A stretch of DNA of 64,000 bases from Brassica napus (GCF_020379485.1 NW_026014710.1:205353-269352), one strand, 5' to 3'. Numbered from the stretch's first letter, positions 23,034-33,888 are shown. A program made the numbers and translations. Notes: generated by a model not told the origin, from the sequence alone.

Positions 23034-24336
23034 AAGTGAGCCTCAATGAGACTCCAAACCGGGAGCGCATCACTTCCTACAGCTGCGCTTAAGTCAACCG
23101 ATCTCCCATTTCCTTCAGCTCCAATGCCTTCAGGTCACCGGTCTCCTCAAGACTTAGGTGATGACCTTTCCTTGTGTGTCTCCATGAACCAGGAGCGCAT
23201 CACTATCACTAGCTGCGCTTCTCAACCGGCCATACACACAAGCCACTCTCCATTGCTTCAACAATGGGCAAAGTCTTCCTCTTCTACTTGGATGGATGGT
23301 GAGCAAAGAACACTTCTTGTGAACCTGAAACATCACTCAAACTCCAGCATAGATAAGACACAAAGGTATTGGTATCAATCCTTGACACATCATCAAGGTT
23401 GATCACCAATATCACAAGCATTGCTACAGATTATACAAGACACTTTCAAGTTCTAATCTTTGCAAGCAAACTCTCTAAGCACAAGCACTTTCTTTTCCAG
23501 ATTTATGCAAGCTACTTAGGCATTTTAACTTCTGCCTTAACTGCATCTTAGACTTGAATCAAAGTGCATCAACCTAAGGCAGCAACAACACTCTACACTC
23601 CACTTTAAGCTCGGTTTCAATTCATGAAAGCAGTCAGGTTTAGACAATACTACTAACTCCCTAACAGACATTCATTATGAACCAGATTCAAGCAACAATT
23701 CTCAGTCACCAACCAACTCTTTTTAAGCATCCTGGGACAGATTATAAACATTTCATATCTAGCAATCTTTAAACACATCCTCAGGTTTTCAATCACATCA
23801 CAACATCACAACCTGTTTAATACATCATTCAGTTCACATACACAAGCTTTAAACAAGAGAAAGAGGTTTCTTACAGCCAAGGAACTAGTGTTAGTTCCTT
23901 GAAACTCCATAGAACATGGCAAGACAGTGAGCTGTTGGTGTCGACCCCAACTTCTCCTTCTTCCAAGGACCTTTCTCTTGAACTCTCCATGTCAAAGACC
24001 CCACCTTTCTTCATGTTACACTCGCCACACCAGTACCAGATGAAAGCTATCACCTTTCTTCTTGGACAGTGAATAAGAAACAGCTTGTATAAAGCTTTGA
24101 AGCTTGGTTGATCAGACCACTTCATGCCTTGTTTCCAAGAGCCTTCTTTCTTCATGGGCGTCATGAGAGGGTGAGAAACGACCACATACAGCTTCTGGAC
24201 ACCAGGGATGAACCCATCTTCCACTTGAGATGTTGAACAGCCGGCTGGATCATCTAAGCTTGGTCTTGGTTTCAAAACGACATGAGAGGAGCTTGTGAGC
24301 TTTTGCGGAAGCTAAGAACCAGATCAGATGAACCTG

Positions 24337-24348
24337 GCTCTGATACCA
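24337..24348 (-). other. PBS of G2
   Basis: The minus strand reads TGGTATCAGAGCCAGGTT next to the LTR end, as in the copia elements. Confidence 0.88.
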
Positions 24349-25353
24349 TGTGAGATTTTCAGAGATCTCAGGCTGTGTGTTTGTGTGAAACCCAATAGGG
24401 CAGAGAGAGAGAGAGTTTGATTTAGGTGATTTAGAGAGAGATAGATTAGTGGAAGTGTTTATGAGTGATTAAGTGTTTACTCAGATCAGAAACAAAAGAC
24501 TTTGAGAGATTAGGAGATTAGAGACTAAGAAAGGGAGAGATTAAGGGATTCTGATCCAAGAACACTTTTCTATTATGAAGGAGAAGGGGAAATCCCCCTA
24601 ACTCTCTTAAGAGTTACAAATTGCCTCATACATCTCTTTATATAGGCTTTTACAATCTGAGACATCTTAAACCTATATCTAATGGCTGTAAATAACTTAA
24701 GAGGAATGGATGGTGTAGATGAGCTGGTCTTGTTGCAATCTGAGTAGTTGATGCTGATTGGTTAAGAGGAGGTGAAGCCTGATTGGTTTAATTCAAAATG
24801 GGGAAGGCTGGATGATGATTGGCTCTCCTTAGGCTCCTCCTAATCTGTCCACAGATCAGTCTAGGTTCATGGTCGTGGCTCTCCTTGTCTTTACAGCCAA
24901 GGCCAGCCTGTCCCATGACTAAAGTAGCCAATCACACTGCAATGGCATCTTCTTGATTCTCCTTTGATGCCATCTGATCAGAACCTTATCCACAAGGCTA
25001 GGACCACTTTTATAACTCCCAAACCTTGCCCAGACATTGCACAAGCTTTCCCGGGACGTCAGCCTCACCCTATTTTTGCACCAACTCTAAAACTTCTCAA
25101 ATGGCCGAGTTATGCAAATCTGGGTCGCCCTGGTCCGTACGGATCCGTACTGTCCGTACACGTCCGTACTGCCTCGCCCTATCTTTGAACACTCGCCCAT
25201 TTGCTCCCAAATACACTTCTAAGTCTCTCCTAGACTTGGCCCTAACTTTGCACATCCATCAGGACACTTCTGGACACCTTGCCCTATCTTTTGCACAAGC
25301 CCCAACTCAACTCAACACCTTTAGTTTCTCCATTTCTTCTCTTCAAGTTAACA
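24349..25353 (-). repeat. 5' LTR of G2
   Basis: It matches 21117-22121 over 1005 bp. Confidence 0.92.
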
Positions 25354-25598
25354 ACAAACACTTGGACAAGGTGTTTTGGAGTCAGGTTAGCTAGGCCTCT
25401 CCATCTACCTTTGCTTCCAACGTGGCTCTTCATCAGGACAGGTATGAGAAAGGTTGAGGAACCAGGAACAAGCGCCAAGCTTCAGTCTTCTTCTTCATGG
25501 AGAAACTGAACTGGATGGAGCTGTCTTCATGGCTTGGATTTGAGCTGAGGTATGAGTGTGAGATGTGCGGAAGCTTCAACCAGGTTCTGATGAACCTG

Positions 25599-25610
25599 GC
25601 TCTGATACCA
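25599..25610 (-). other. PBS of G1
   Basis: The minus strand reads TGGTATCAGAGCCAGGTT, abutting the LTR. Confidence 0.88.
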
Positions 25611-26620
25611 TGTGAGTTTTTATAGAGTACTACTCTGGTTGTGTGTGTGAATGTGTATAAGCTCCAATTGAGCAAGATGAGAGCTTTTAATGGTGATTTA
25701 AGAACAGAGATTGATAAGAGTGTTTTTGAGTGTATAAGAGACTTAGAAACAGAGATTAAGAGACTGAGAGACTGAGAGATTAAGACTAGAGAATAGATTT
25801 GTGTTTCTGGTTTTCAAAACCCTTTCATTGATGAAGGAGGAGGGGAAATCCCCCTCTCTCTCTTAGACTCTCTTAGAGAGATACAATTTCGTCCATCATG
25901 CTTATTTATAAGCTTACACAGGTTTACACAATCAGAAACCTATATCTAATGGCTGATAATAACTTAAGAGGAATGGATGGTGTAGATGAGCTGGTCTTGT
26001 TGCAATCTGAGTAGTTGATGCTGATTGGTTAAGAGGAGATGGAGCCTGATTGGTTTAATTCAAAATGGGGAAGGCTGGGCTGTGATTGGCTCTCCTTAGG
26101 CTCCTCCTAATCTGTCCACAGATCAGTCCAGGTTCATGGTCGTGGCTCCCCTTGTCTTTACAGCCAAGGCCAGCCTGTCCCATGACCAAACTAGCCAATC
26201 ACACTCCAATGGCATCTTCTTGATTCTCCTTTGATGCCATCTGATCAGAACCTTATCCACAAGACTGGGACCACTTTTATAACTCTCAAACCTTGCCCAG
26301 ACATTGCACAAGCTTTCCCGGGACGTCAGGTTCGCCCTATTTTTGCACCAACTCCAAAACTTCTCAAATGGCCGAGTTATGCAAATCTGGGTCGCCCTGG
26401 TCTGTACAGATCCGTACTGTCCGTACATGTCCGTACTGCCTCTCCCTATCTTTGCACACTCGTCCATTTGCTCCCAAATACACTTCTAAGTCTCTCCTAG
26501 ACTTGGCCCTAACATTGCACATCCATCATGACACTTCTGGACACCTTGCCCTATCTTTTGCACAAGCCCCAACTCAACTCAACACCTTTAGTTTCTCCAT
26601 TTCTTCTCTTCAAGTTAACA
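25611..26620 (-). repeat. 5' LTR of G1
   Basis: It matches 18321-19330 over 1010 bp, with one difference noticed (GGCTCTCC against GGCTTTCC). Confidence 0.92.
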
Positions 26621-26625
26621 ACCCC

Positions 26626-27827
26626 ACAGGACTAGGCGCTTCAGTTGTTTGGAGATGATAGAGCTGATGCTTGCTGTCTCCTCTGCCAATAACCCTTCCA
26701 GTCTTCAAATCCTGGAACTCAACTTCATTTGGTCTGAAAACCACTTGACAATCCAGATCAACTGTAGCCTTCTTAACTGAGATTAGATTGGATGTAAACT
26801 GAGGTAGGTAGAAGGCAGTGGAGTTCTTCTCAAACAGCTTGAGGTTTCCCACTCCTTCTATTGGAATCCTGGTACCATTGGCTATCATGACACTCCCTGT
26901 TGCTGCTTTAACCTCACTGATTAGTCTCTTGTCACTGATCATGTGGTGTGTTGCTCCAGAGTCAATGATGATGGGTTTAGATGTGGATGCTTTGGCAGGA
27001 GCACCCAGACTCCGGGTCGTAGCCAAAGCATACACATGCTTAATCAACTCATCCCATTCCTTCTTTGTCACACACTCATCTGCCCTCTTGGTATCCATTC
27101 CTCTCATATCCGCACTGTCTCCTACTGTTTCTCCCATGTATGCTGAGTAGGAGCATTCTCCCATCACCATCAGTTGCTGAATCTCCTTGATCACTTTCAG
27201 TTCCACCTCAAGTTGTCTCCTCTTCATCCTAGTCTTTCTTCCTCGGATCCATATCTTGGACAACCTCCTCAGGCTTGCCCTCTTACACTTTGTACCATTC
27301 CTCCTCTTGATCCGCTTCTTGTTCTTCTCATGAACATCATACGCTGCTTGGATCAAGTCACACAACCCATCCACATCTGCTTGCTCTTCACCTTTGATCA
27401 TTTGCATACTCAGCTGACCATAAGATGAGTTTAAGCTGACTAGAAGACTCAAGACTACATCTTGCTCCATCCTCTTCTGTATCATCTCCGGGTCTGATGC
27501 CTTTGTTCTCAAGACACTCAACTCCTTCCACAGGTATTTCAGCTTTCCCACAAGCTGATGAAGTTCTTCTGCTCCTCTTTTAAGACTGCTGCGAGTTCCC
27601 TTGACCTCACAGACCTTCTTCAGTGCAGATCTACTCCCACAAACTGCTCCAATCTCACATCTTGTGTGGTTTCCTTGAACAGCTCTTTCTTCAGACCTCA
27701 GGCTCCACGCCTGACCTTCATTTGCAGTCATTTCTTGTAAAGGCTTCTCCTTTCCATGACTGCTCCATAACCCACAGCTTTCCAAAGCTCTTTTGGCCCA
27801 CCTTGACCACTCGCCATGCCTCTCCTC
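26626..27827 (-). CDS. F gag-protease (5' segment of split gene)
   Basis: This is the gag and protease part of F, upstream of the piece at 15356-18320. It continues upstream past D to 44604-44645, where in-frame ATGs lie at 44645 and 44615, so the first codons sit on the other side of a 16.8-kb insertion. Gag is divergent: it keeps the ESCGLWSSH and EQDVVLSLLVSLNSSYGQL blocks but has no CCHC zinc knuckle. In its place is a strongly basic stretch (KKRIKRRNGTKCKRASLRR and beyond). The protease motif DSGATHH and the flap-like IANGTRIPIEGVG follow. The frame is open up to the G1 site. It is the same type of gag as I and H and unlike C, D and J. Confidence 0.83.
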
Positions 27828-28402
27828 TAAGAGTTTTAGATAATCTGAGTTTGTATGTGAAAGAGTAGAATGATTTAGGATGAATAAGGAGATGATTATG
27901 TGATTAGATGACTAGTGAGGAATCATTATGAAAGACTAGAGTGATTAATTGGATAGAACTGTCTGATCTCTTATTAATGAGGAGATTACATATTTATACT
28001 TAGAGGACATAGGGTTTTCGAAATGGGTTAAGGTAGCTTAAGCATGTGAAGTCAAATGGTAAGAGCTGGCCGGTTTTGAATCCGTCCAATAGGGGCCATC
28101 ACACGTTTGATCCCTTTAGCATCTTGGATCAGATGCCAAACACCTTTACAGCCTGTCCCAGCTGTAAAGCCGCGCCTCCTCTTATCCATAAACGGTCATC
28201 TCCCTTCTTTGGCCGTGACCTTCCCTTTGCATAAGTGTCTTTGGCCTTTCCCTCCTTCTTGTTGTTCAATCTCTTATTTACCGTGGTAACTCCAAATGGT
28301 ACGGACATGGTAACTCCGTACACTTCACCCTGAACTTCATCTCCTCATCCCTTTCATTACCCAAGCCTCTCTAAGCCTTCATCTCAACTCCTCATCTCAA
28401 CA
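27828..28402 (-). repeat. 3' LTR of D
   Basis: On the minus strand it runs from TGTTGAGATGAGGAG to AAAACTCTTA. It abuts the PPT module at 28403 and has a TATAAATATG box near 27990. Confidence 0.92.
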
Positions 28403-28510
28403 CTCCCCCTCAAGCTTAGCTTTGTGAAAGCCTAAGCTTGGATAGCCATGAGATCTTCCTCATTAAAAACCTCACCAAGGAAAACCCATTGGGATAAAAC
28501 CTTGATGAGG
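28403..28510 (-). promoter_or_regulatory. Double hairpin and polypurine tract of D
   Basis: On the minus strand stem 1 is CCTCATCAAGG (28500-28510) with CCTTGGTGAGG (28470-28480), enclosing CCC-AAT-GGG. Stem 2 (28411-28440) is CAAGCTTAGGCTTT with AAAGCTAAGCTTG, where GAC/GTC of the other families is replaced by a matching TAG/CTA pair. AGGGGGAG follows. Confidence 0.78.
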
Positions 28511-28542
28511 GAAAAAGAGTAAAGACCTCACAGCCAAGGGGA

Positions 28543-28997
28543 TCAGCTCCTTCTCTTCCCAAGATCAATGAGTCCCAATCTGATATGAATGGACTCCATT
28601 GTCTTTTGTCTTGCAGCCTTAGTGAACACATCAGCCAACTGATCTTCACTCCTAGTGTAGCATGGCAAGATAACTCCTAGGACAATCATCTGCCTCACCT
28701 TGTGACAATCAACTTCAATGTGCTTGGTTCTCTCATGAAACACTGAGTTGGAAGCAATGTGAATAGCTGCTTGGTTATCACAATGCATTGTCATTGGCGT
28801 GGCTTGATCAATCTCCAAATGCTTCAAGATGCCTTTGATCCACACCAGCTCGTTGGTAAGCTTCAGCATAGCTCTATACTCAGCTTCTGCACTTGAGCAA
28901 GAGACCACCTTCTGCTTCTTACTCTTCCACGTAACCAAGTTGCCTCCAATGAATGTGCAATAGCCTGTGGTTGATCTCCTGTCTGCTCTATCACCAG
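28543..28997 (-). CDS. D RNase H C-terminal segment
   Basis: This is the last piece of D pol, downstream of the E insertion. It holds the RNase H motifs TTGYCTFIGGN, SSAEAEYRAM and CDNQAAIHIA, and the end block EDQLADVFTKAARQKT, with a stop at 28543 after LIDLGKRRS. It continues from 33705 once E and one ACCAG copy are removed. Confidence 0.85.
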
Positions 28998-30045
28998 TGG
29001 TGTGACCCTGATCAGCTCCATACTAAAGAACATGAAGTCAAGGAGAGAAGGAGCTAGGAAATGGATCTTGACACGACCTGATGAGCTTTATGGAAAGCTA
29101 AAAGGCTTGATCCATGAGGTACTGGACCGAGAAAAGGCTATGGGCCTTGATGTGGCCTTTATAAAGCATGGACTGACTTTAAACAATCATGGACGACCTG
29201 TGACAACCCTGATTGACAAGGAGATGGATAGGATGAAGCTGGTTAGACAGGAAATGGAATGGGAGATTCAGTCCGATCGAGAAATGGACTGGTCAAACCG
29301 ACATATGCGAGAATTGAGTTGGAAATGGAAGATTGAGAACCAGAGCAGGAACTGGAACATGATGAGGACCTTTATCATCCAAATGAGCATAAGGAGCAGG
29401 TTGGTCGGACCTGGAACAAGATGGATCGAGCCCAAGAAAGAGTTGTTCGAAAAAGGCCTTTATCGGCCCAAAAAGTGGAAGGACAAGCCAGCTTGGTTTA
29501 TGATTGGCCCAATATGATTATGCACGACCATTATGGTCTATTTTAAGTGTATTTGGTTTTATTATTTATGTAAACTCATTAGGAAGAGGTTTTGGGCTTT
29601 ATAAACCCATTAGGAGTCGGTTTGGTGTTTTAAATCAATTAGCAATACGATTTGGTTTTGGTTTTCCTAAACCACATTGGTTTAGGCTTAGGGTTTTATG
29701 TTTTATGCTTTTAAACAGCAGCACCACGTCCATGTAACTTTGAATCATTCTTTTTATCAATAAACTTCTTTTTGGTGCAAACCAGTCTTGAGACGACACT
29801 GTCTCCTTTGTTCACAAGTGGTGAACGTTTATATCACACTAAGGGAGAGTTAATCTTCTGTGATCCATCCTAGACATCAAGCAGGACGCCCCTGTGTCTC
29901 AGGAGTAGCATAAACAACCTCTGAGCAATCCATAGCTCGAAGGTGAAGTCCATCCGCCATCCAAGAAACCTACAATCTCTTGATCCTTTCACCCACACCC
30001 CTTCAAGTGATTCAGGGACTAGACAGCCTATCCAGGGCCGCACCA
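28998..30045 (+). repeat. First LTR of E
   Basis: 1048 bp, TGGTGTGACC to GGGCCGCACCA. It encodes an open frame (to 29517) and has an AATAAA signal near 29760. Confidence 0.9.
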
Positions 30046-30050
30046 AGTGA

Positions 30051-31098
30051 TGGTGTGACCCTGATCAGCTCCATACTAAAGAACATGAAGTCAAGGAGAG
30101 AAGGAGCTAGGAAATGGATCTTGACACGACCTGATGAGCTTTATGGAAAGCTAAAAGGCTTGATCCATGAGGTACTGGACCGAGAAAAGGCTATGGGCCT
30201 TGATGTGGCCTTTATAAAGCATGGACTGACTTTAAACAATCATGGACGACCTGTGACAACCCTGATTGACAAGGAGATGGATAGGATGAAGCTGGTTAGA
30301 CAGGAAATGGAATGGGAGATTCAGTCCGATCGAGAAATGGACTGGTCAAACCGACATATGCGAGAATTGAGTTGGAAATGGAAGATTGAGAACCAGAGCA
30401 GGAACTGGAACATGATGAGGACCTTTATCATCCAAATGAGCATAAGGAGCAGGTTGGTCGGACCTGGAACAAGATGGATCGAGCCCAAGAAAGAGTTGTT
30501 CGAAAAAGGCCTTTATCGGCCCAAAAAGTGGAAGGACAAGCCAGCTTGGTTTATGATTGGCCCAATATGATTATGCACGACCATTATGGTCTATTTTAAG
30601 TGTATTTGGTTTTATTATTTATGTAAACTCACTAGGAAGAGGTTTTGGGCTTTATAAACCCATTAGGAGTCGGTTTGGTGTTTTAAATCAATTAGCAATA
30701 CGATTTGGTTTTGGTTTTCCTAAACCACATTGGTTTAGGCTTAGGGTTTTATGTTTTATGCTTTTAAACAGCAGCACCACGTCCATGTAACTTTGAATCA
30801 TTCTTTTTATCAATAAACTTCTTTTTGGTGCAAACCAGTCTTGAGACGACACTGTCTCCTTTGTTCACAAGTGGTGAACGTTTATATCACACTAAGGGAG
30901 AGTTAATCTTCTGTGATCCATCCTAGACATCAAGCAGGACGCCCCTGTGTCTCAGGAGTAGCATAAACAACCTCTGAGCAATCCATAGCTCGAAGGTGAA
31001 GTCCATCCGCCATCCAAGAAACCTACAATCTCTTGATCCTTTCACCCACACCCCTTCAAGTGATTCAGGGACTAGACAGCCTATCCAGGGCCGCACCA
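30051..31098 (+). repeat. Second LTR of E (the one next to the PBS)
   Basis: 1048 bp, matching the other two except C for T at 30632. Only AGTGA separates it from the first LTR. Confidence 0.9.
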
Positions 31099-31100
31099 AG

Positions 31101-31112
31101 TGGTATCAGAGC
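31101..31112 (+). other. PBS of E
   Basis: TGGTATCAGAGCC matches the initiator-Met tRNA over 13 bases, two bases after the LTR. The next bases (TCTTGAAGG) differ from the 18-base PBS of the other elements. Confidence 0.85.
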
Positions 31113-31281
31113 CTCTTGAAGGTTAGGGTAAAAGATATTAATCTGGTTTCATCAACTGCACACGATCTTCTCTCTTTGGTAGCTGATCTACCATCAAAGT
31201 CGTTTGGAAAAGGAAAAGAGTGGCAGAGAAGTGAAACTACAACAAGACTGAGACCTAAGAGACTTATTTGATTTGGTTTCT

Positions 31282-33171
31282 ATGATCTATCCTGAGGTTT
31301 TTGTTGGAGGATATGGTCCAGAATATGGTCCAGAAGCTTTTAAGTCGTGGGTTGAAAGCCTAGATAGTTACATTGGGCAGAATCAAGTATCCTCATGGGA
31401 AAGCCTATCCTTTGCTATTAATTTATTGAGAGGTGAGGCTAAAGCTTGGTGGAATGTAGAGGAAGAAGCCCGCTGGGATGATGAAGAACCAATCTACACT
31501 TGGAATGAGCTTAAAATAATCATGAGTTTTAAGTATGTGCCTGGTTTCCAATGGGAGGAGGAGGAATCAGATTTAAATTTTTTCTTGAAAGAGATTGAAC
31601 AACCAGATTCACTACCAGAGGATTCATTGCCCATGATTGCAGCTGAACATGAAGGAGAAACACAAGAGCTGTGTTTACACGTGCCTGATCAAACAAACCA
31701 AGAAGAGAAAGTGCTTGGAGAGTCATCTACAACTTCTGAACTGGCGCATGCTTTGATTGATCAAGGTGAAAGCTTTCAGTCTTTATCTTCTGGCTTACTG
31801 ACCTGGTATACTTTAGACTTCCAGACCAGCTTAGTGGAGTATTTGAGAGATGTTAAGGGCTTGCAGCAAGTTGTTTTTGAACCAGGAGGAAGCTTCAGTG
31901 TTAGTATAAGAAGTAACAACAATCTGGTGCAGAAAACAGTTACATACAAGCTTGATCTGCAAGGTTTCTTCACTCCTGAAAAACAAGATTTGAGGTCAAA
32001 TCTTTTTGAAGGGAGAGAGGATGGTGTGATCTTGAGTATCTGCAGTAAAAATAGAGGAGAAACAGGAGGTAACACGCCCTTGATCAGTCCCATAACTGAT
32101 CAGAACCAGCTGAGATCAACAAAACAGAAACTTGCTGTGGTTAAAAAGATGCCAAAGCTTGAGAATGAATATGGGGATCATTACACACGACCACCAGACC
32201 CTATGCAGCATGAGAACCAAGTTATAATGAGCATTGGGCAAGGTGTATTGAGAGAAATCATAGATATTCTCCTAGGCAGCCACAAGGAGCTAGTTCGGCC
32301 ACCAGATCAATCAGCAAGGTTTCTGCTTGTTTTTAGAGATCTAATGCTCTCATTCTATCCGGGAGAGCATAGAACACATGCTGAGACAGCCATGGTTGAG
32401 GCGTGCTTATGGAGTAAATGGAGAAAATCTTTTGCAGCAGCAGCTGGTTATGAGTTAAATGGAAAGGAAAGTTTTGTTTGCTACATACTAAGGCACGTGA
32501 GGGGCTTAGAGATGATTGAGCAAGGTTCCAAGAGCTCGCTGAAGCATGGAAAAGGATTGCAGTCCTGGGTATTTGATCCAGGAGATGATCATGTTTCTAT
32601 CATCTTACAAGTCTCGGATTTGAGGACAAATCCTTTTGAAGGGAGAGAGGATGGTGTGACCCTGATCAGCTCCATACTAAAGAACATGAAGTCAAGGAGA
32701 GAAGGAGCTAGGAAATGGATCTTGACACGACCTGATGAGCTTTATGGAAAGCTAAAAGGCTTGATCCATGAGGTACTGGACCGAGAAAAGGCTATGGGCC
32801 TTGATGTGGCCTTTATAAAGCATGGACTGACTTTAAACAATCATGGACGACCTGTGACAACCCTGATTGACAAGGAGATGGATAGGATGAAGCTGGTTAG
32901 ACAGGAAATGGAATGGGAGATTCAGTCCGATCGAGAAATGGACTGGTCAAACCGACATATGCGAGAATTGAGTTGGAAATGGAAGATTGAGAACCAGAGC
33001 AGGAACTGGAACATGATGAGGACCTTTATCATCCAAATGAGCATAAGGAGCAGGTTGGTCGGACCTGGAACAAGATGGATCGAGCCCAAGAAAGAGTTGT
33101 TCGAAAAAGGCCTTTATCGGCCCAAAAAGTGGAAGGACAAGCCAGCTTGGTTTATGATTGGCCCAATATGA
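31282..33171 (+). CDS. E gag-like protein running into the 3' LTR
   Basis: The first ATG is at 31282, giving about 629 residues. Residues 10-95 look like a Retrotrans_gag capsid domain: FKSWVESLDSYIG, SWESLSFAINLLRGEAKAWW and a later W..L....FKYVP block. I see no zinc knuckle, protease or polymerase. Two diverged copies of a unit follow, each ending in a DLR-N-FEGREDGV block (near 31990-32030 and 32620-32660). The last approx. 172 codons (from 32652) are encoded by the 3' LTR and are rich in Lys, Arg and Trp. Since LTR sequence encodes the C-terminus, the protein tail and the LTR are under joint constraint. A role as particle protein is inferred from the domain only. Confidence 0.75.
   Translation: MIYPEVFVGGYGPEYGPEAFKSWVESLDSYIGQNQVSSWESLSFAINLLRGEAKAWWNVEEEARWDDEEPIYTWNELKIIMSFKYVPGFQWEEEESDLNFFLKEIEQPDSLPEDSLPMIAAEHEGETQELCLHVPDQTNQEEKVLGESSTTSELAHALIDQGESFQSLSSGLLTWYTLDFQTSLVEYLRDVKGLQQVVFEPGGSFSVSIRSNNNLVQKTVTYKLDLQGFFTPEKQDLRSNLFEGREDGVILSICSKNRGETGGNTPLISPITDQNQLRSTKQKLAVVKKMPKLENEYGDHYTRPPDPMQHENQVIMSIGQGVLREIIDILLGSHKELVRPPDQSARFLLVFRDLMLSFYPGEHRTHAETAMVEACLWSKWRKSFAAAAGYELNGKESFVCYILRHVRGLEMIEQGSKSSLKHGKGLQSWVFDPGDDHVSIILQVSDLRTNPFEGREDGVTLISSILKNMKSRREGARKWILTRPDELYGKLKGLIHEVLDREKAMGLDVAFIKHGLTLNNHGRPVTTLIDKEMDRMKLVRQEMEWEIQSDREMDWSNRHMRELSWKWKIENQSRNWNMMRTFIIQMSIRSRLVGPGTRWIEPKKELFEKGLYRPKKWKDKPAWFMIGPI
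32011..32031 (+). repeat. Internal PPT/LTR-start-like sequence in E
   Basis: GGGAGAGAGGATGGTGTGA repeats the real PPT and LTR start at 32641-32659. It is part of a duplicated coding block. Confidence 0.55.
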
Positions 33172-33699
33172 TTATGCACGACCATTATGGTCTATTTTAA
33201 GTGTATTTGGTTTTATTATTTATGTAAACTCATTAGGAAGAGGTTTTGGGCTTTATAAACCCATTAGGAGTCGGTTTGGTGTTTTAAATCAATTAGCAAT
33301 ACGATTTGGTTTTGGTTTTCCTAAACCACATTGGTTTAGGCTTAGGGTTTTATGTTTTATGCTTTTAAACAGCAGCACCACGTCCATGTAACTTTGAATC
33401 ATTCTTTTTATCAATAAACTTCTTTTTGGTGCAAACCAGTCTTGAGACGACACTGTCTCCTTTGTTCACAAGTGGTGAACGTTTATATCACACTAAGGGA
33501 GAGTTAATCTTCTGTGATCCATCCTAGACATCAAGCAGGACGCCCCTGTGTCTCAGGAGTAGCATAAACAACCTCTGAGCAATCCATAGCTCGAAGGTGA
33601 AGTCCATCCGCCATCCAAGAAACCTACAATCTCTTGATCCTTTCACCCACACCCCTTCAAGTGATTCAGGGACTAGACAGCCTATCCAGGGCCGCACCA
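32652..33699 (+). repeat. Third (3') LTR of E
   Basis: 1048 bp, identical by eye to the first LTR. It is preceded by the purine tract GAAGGGAGAGAGGA. Confidence 0.9.
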
Positions 33700-33704
33700 A
33701 CCAG

Positions 33705-33888
33705 CCCAATCCGCATCACAGTATCCAACCACTTCAGTGCTCCCATTGCAACCCATCCATACTCCTTGATCAGGTGAGCCGTTGAGATACATCAAGATTC
33801 TCTCCACCATACGCCAATGATGCTCCTTAGGCACTTGCATGTGTTGACTCACCTGATTCACAGCAAAACAAATGTCAGGTCTAGTTAT
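33705..33888 (-). CDS. D RT/RNase H connection segment
   Basis: This 184-base remnant lies between E and C2. Its minus strand encodes the block TRPDICFAVNQVSQHMQVPKEHHWRMVER and on to CDADWAG, joining 39893 upstream and 28997 downstream. It is one piece of the split D pol, too short for ORF callers. Confidence 0.8.

Larger units (their letters stand above)
22246..24336. other. Non-coding interior of G2
   Basis: I see no gene here. Two more PPT-hairpin-like copies lie in it. A block at 23310-23830 matches those in G1 and A1. Short ORFs (for example 118 aa at 23046) show no domain I know. Confidence 0.6.
21117..25353 (-). mobile_element. Element G2: non-coding LTR retrotransposon nested in G1
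   Basis: The element is 4237 bp with 1005-bp LTRs, flanked by ACAAA at 21112-21116 and 25354-25358. It has the same orientation and family as its host G1. No coding capacity was recognised in the 2.2-kb interior. The LTRs are identical by eye apart from one base (AATCC against AACCC near 21155 and 24388), so it is a recent insertion. Confidence 0.92.
18321..26620 (-). mobile_element. Element G1: non-coding LTR retrotransposon (LARD-like)
   Basis: 1010-bp LTRs lie at 18321-19330 and 25611-26620, with duplication ACCCC at 18316-18320 and 26621-26625. The interior, without G2, is only about 2.0 kb (19331-21116 and 25359-25610). It has no gag or pol, only a PBS, a PPT module and degenerate repeats that also occur in A and G2. 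It sits in the F protease-integrase junction. The LTRs differ by about one base that I noticed. Confidence 0.9.
28998..33699 (+). mobile_element. Element E: gag-only LTR retrotransposon with three LTRs (TR-GAG-like)
   Basis: The order is LTR (28998-30045), five bases AGTGA, LTR (30051-31098), PBS, interior with one gag ORF, PPT, LTR (32652-33699). Duplication ACCAG lies at 28993-28997 and 33700-33704, so the three-LTR unit is bounded as one insertion. There is no protease, integrase or RT. The gag is of the Retrotrans_gag type usual in gypsy elements, so E is a non-autonomous gypsy-type element unlike all its neighbours. The gypsy placement is inference. Confidence 0.88.

Noticed and set aside
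23871..24275. 134-residue minus-strand ORF in the G2 interior
   Set aside because: No recognisable domain and no matching frame in G1 or A1.
28998..30050. First E LTR as an independent solo LTR
   Set aside because: A solo LTR should have its own duplication on both sides; ACCAG on the left is matched only after the third LTR, and AGTGA is not ACCAG.
33524..33785. Possible host gene around the E 3' LTR
   Set aside because: The ORFs on both strands lie across the LTR and the D pol remnant; none shows a gene of its own.
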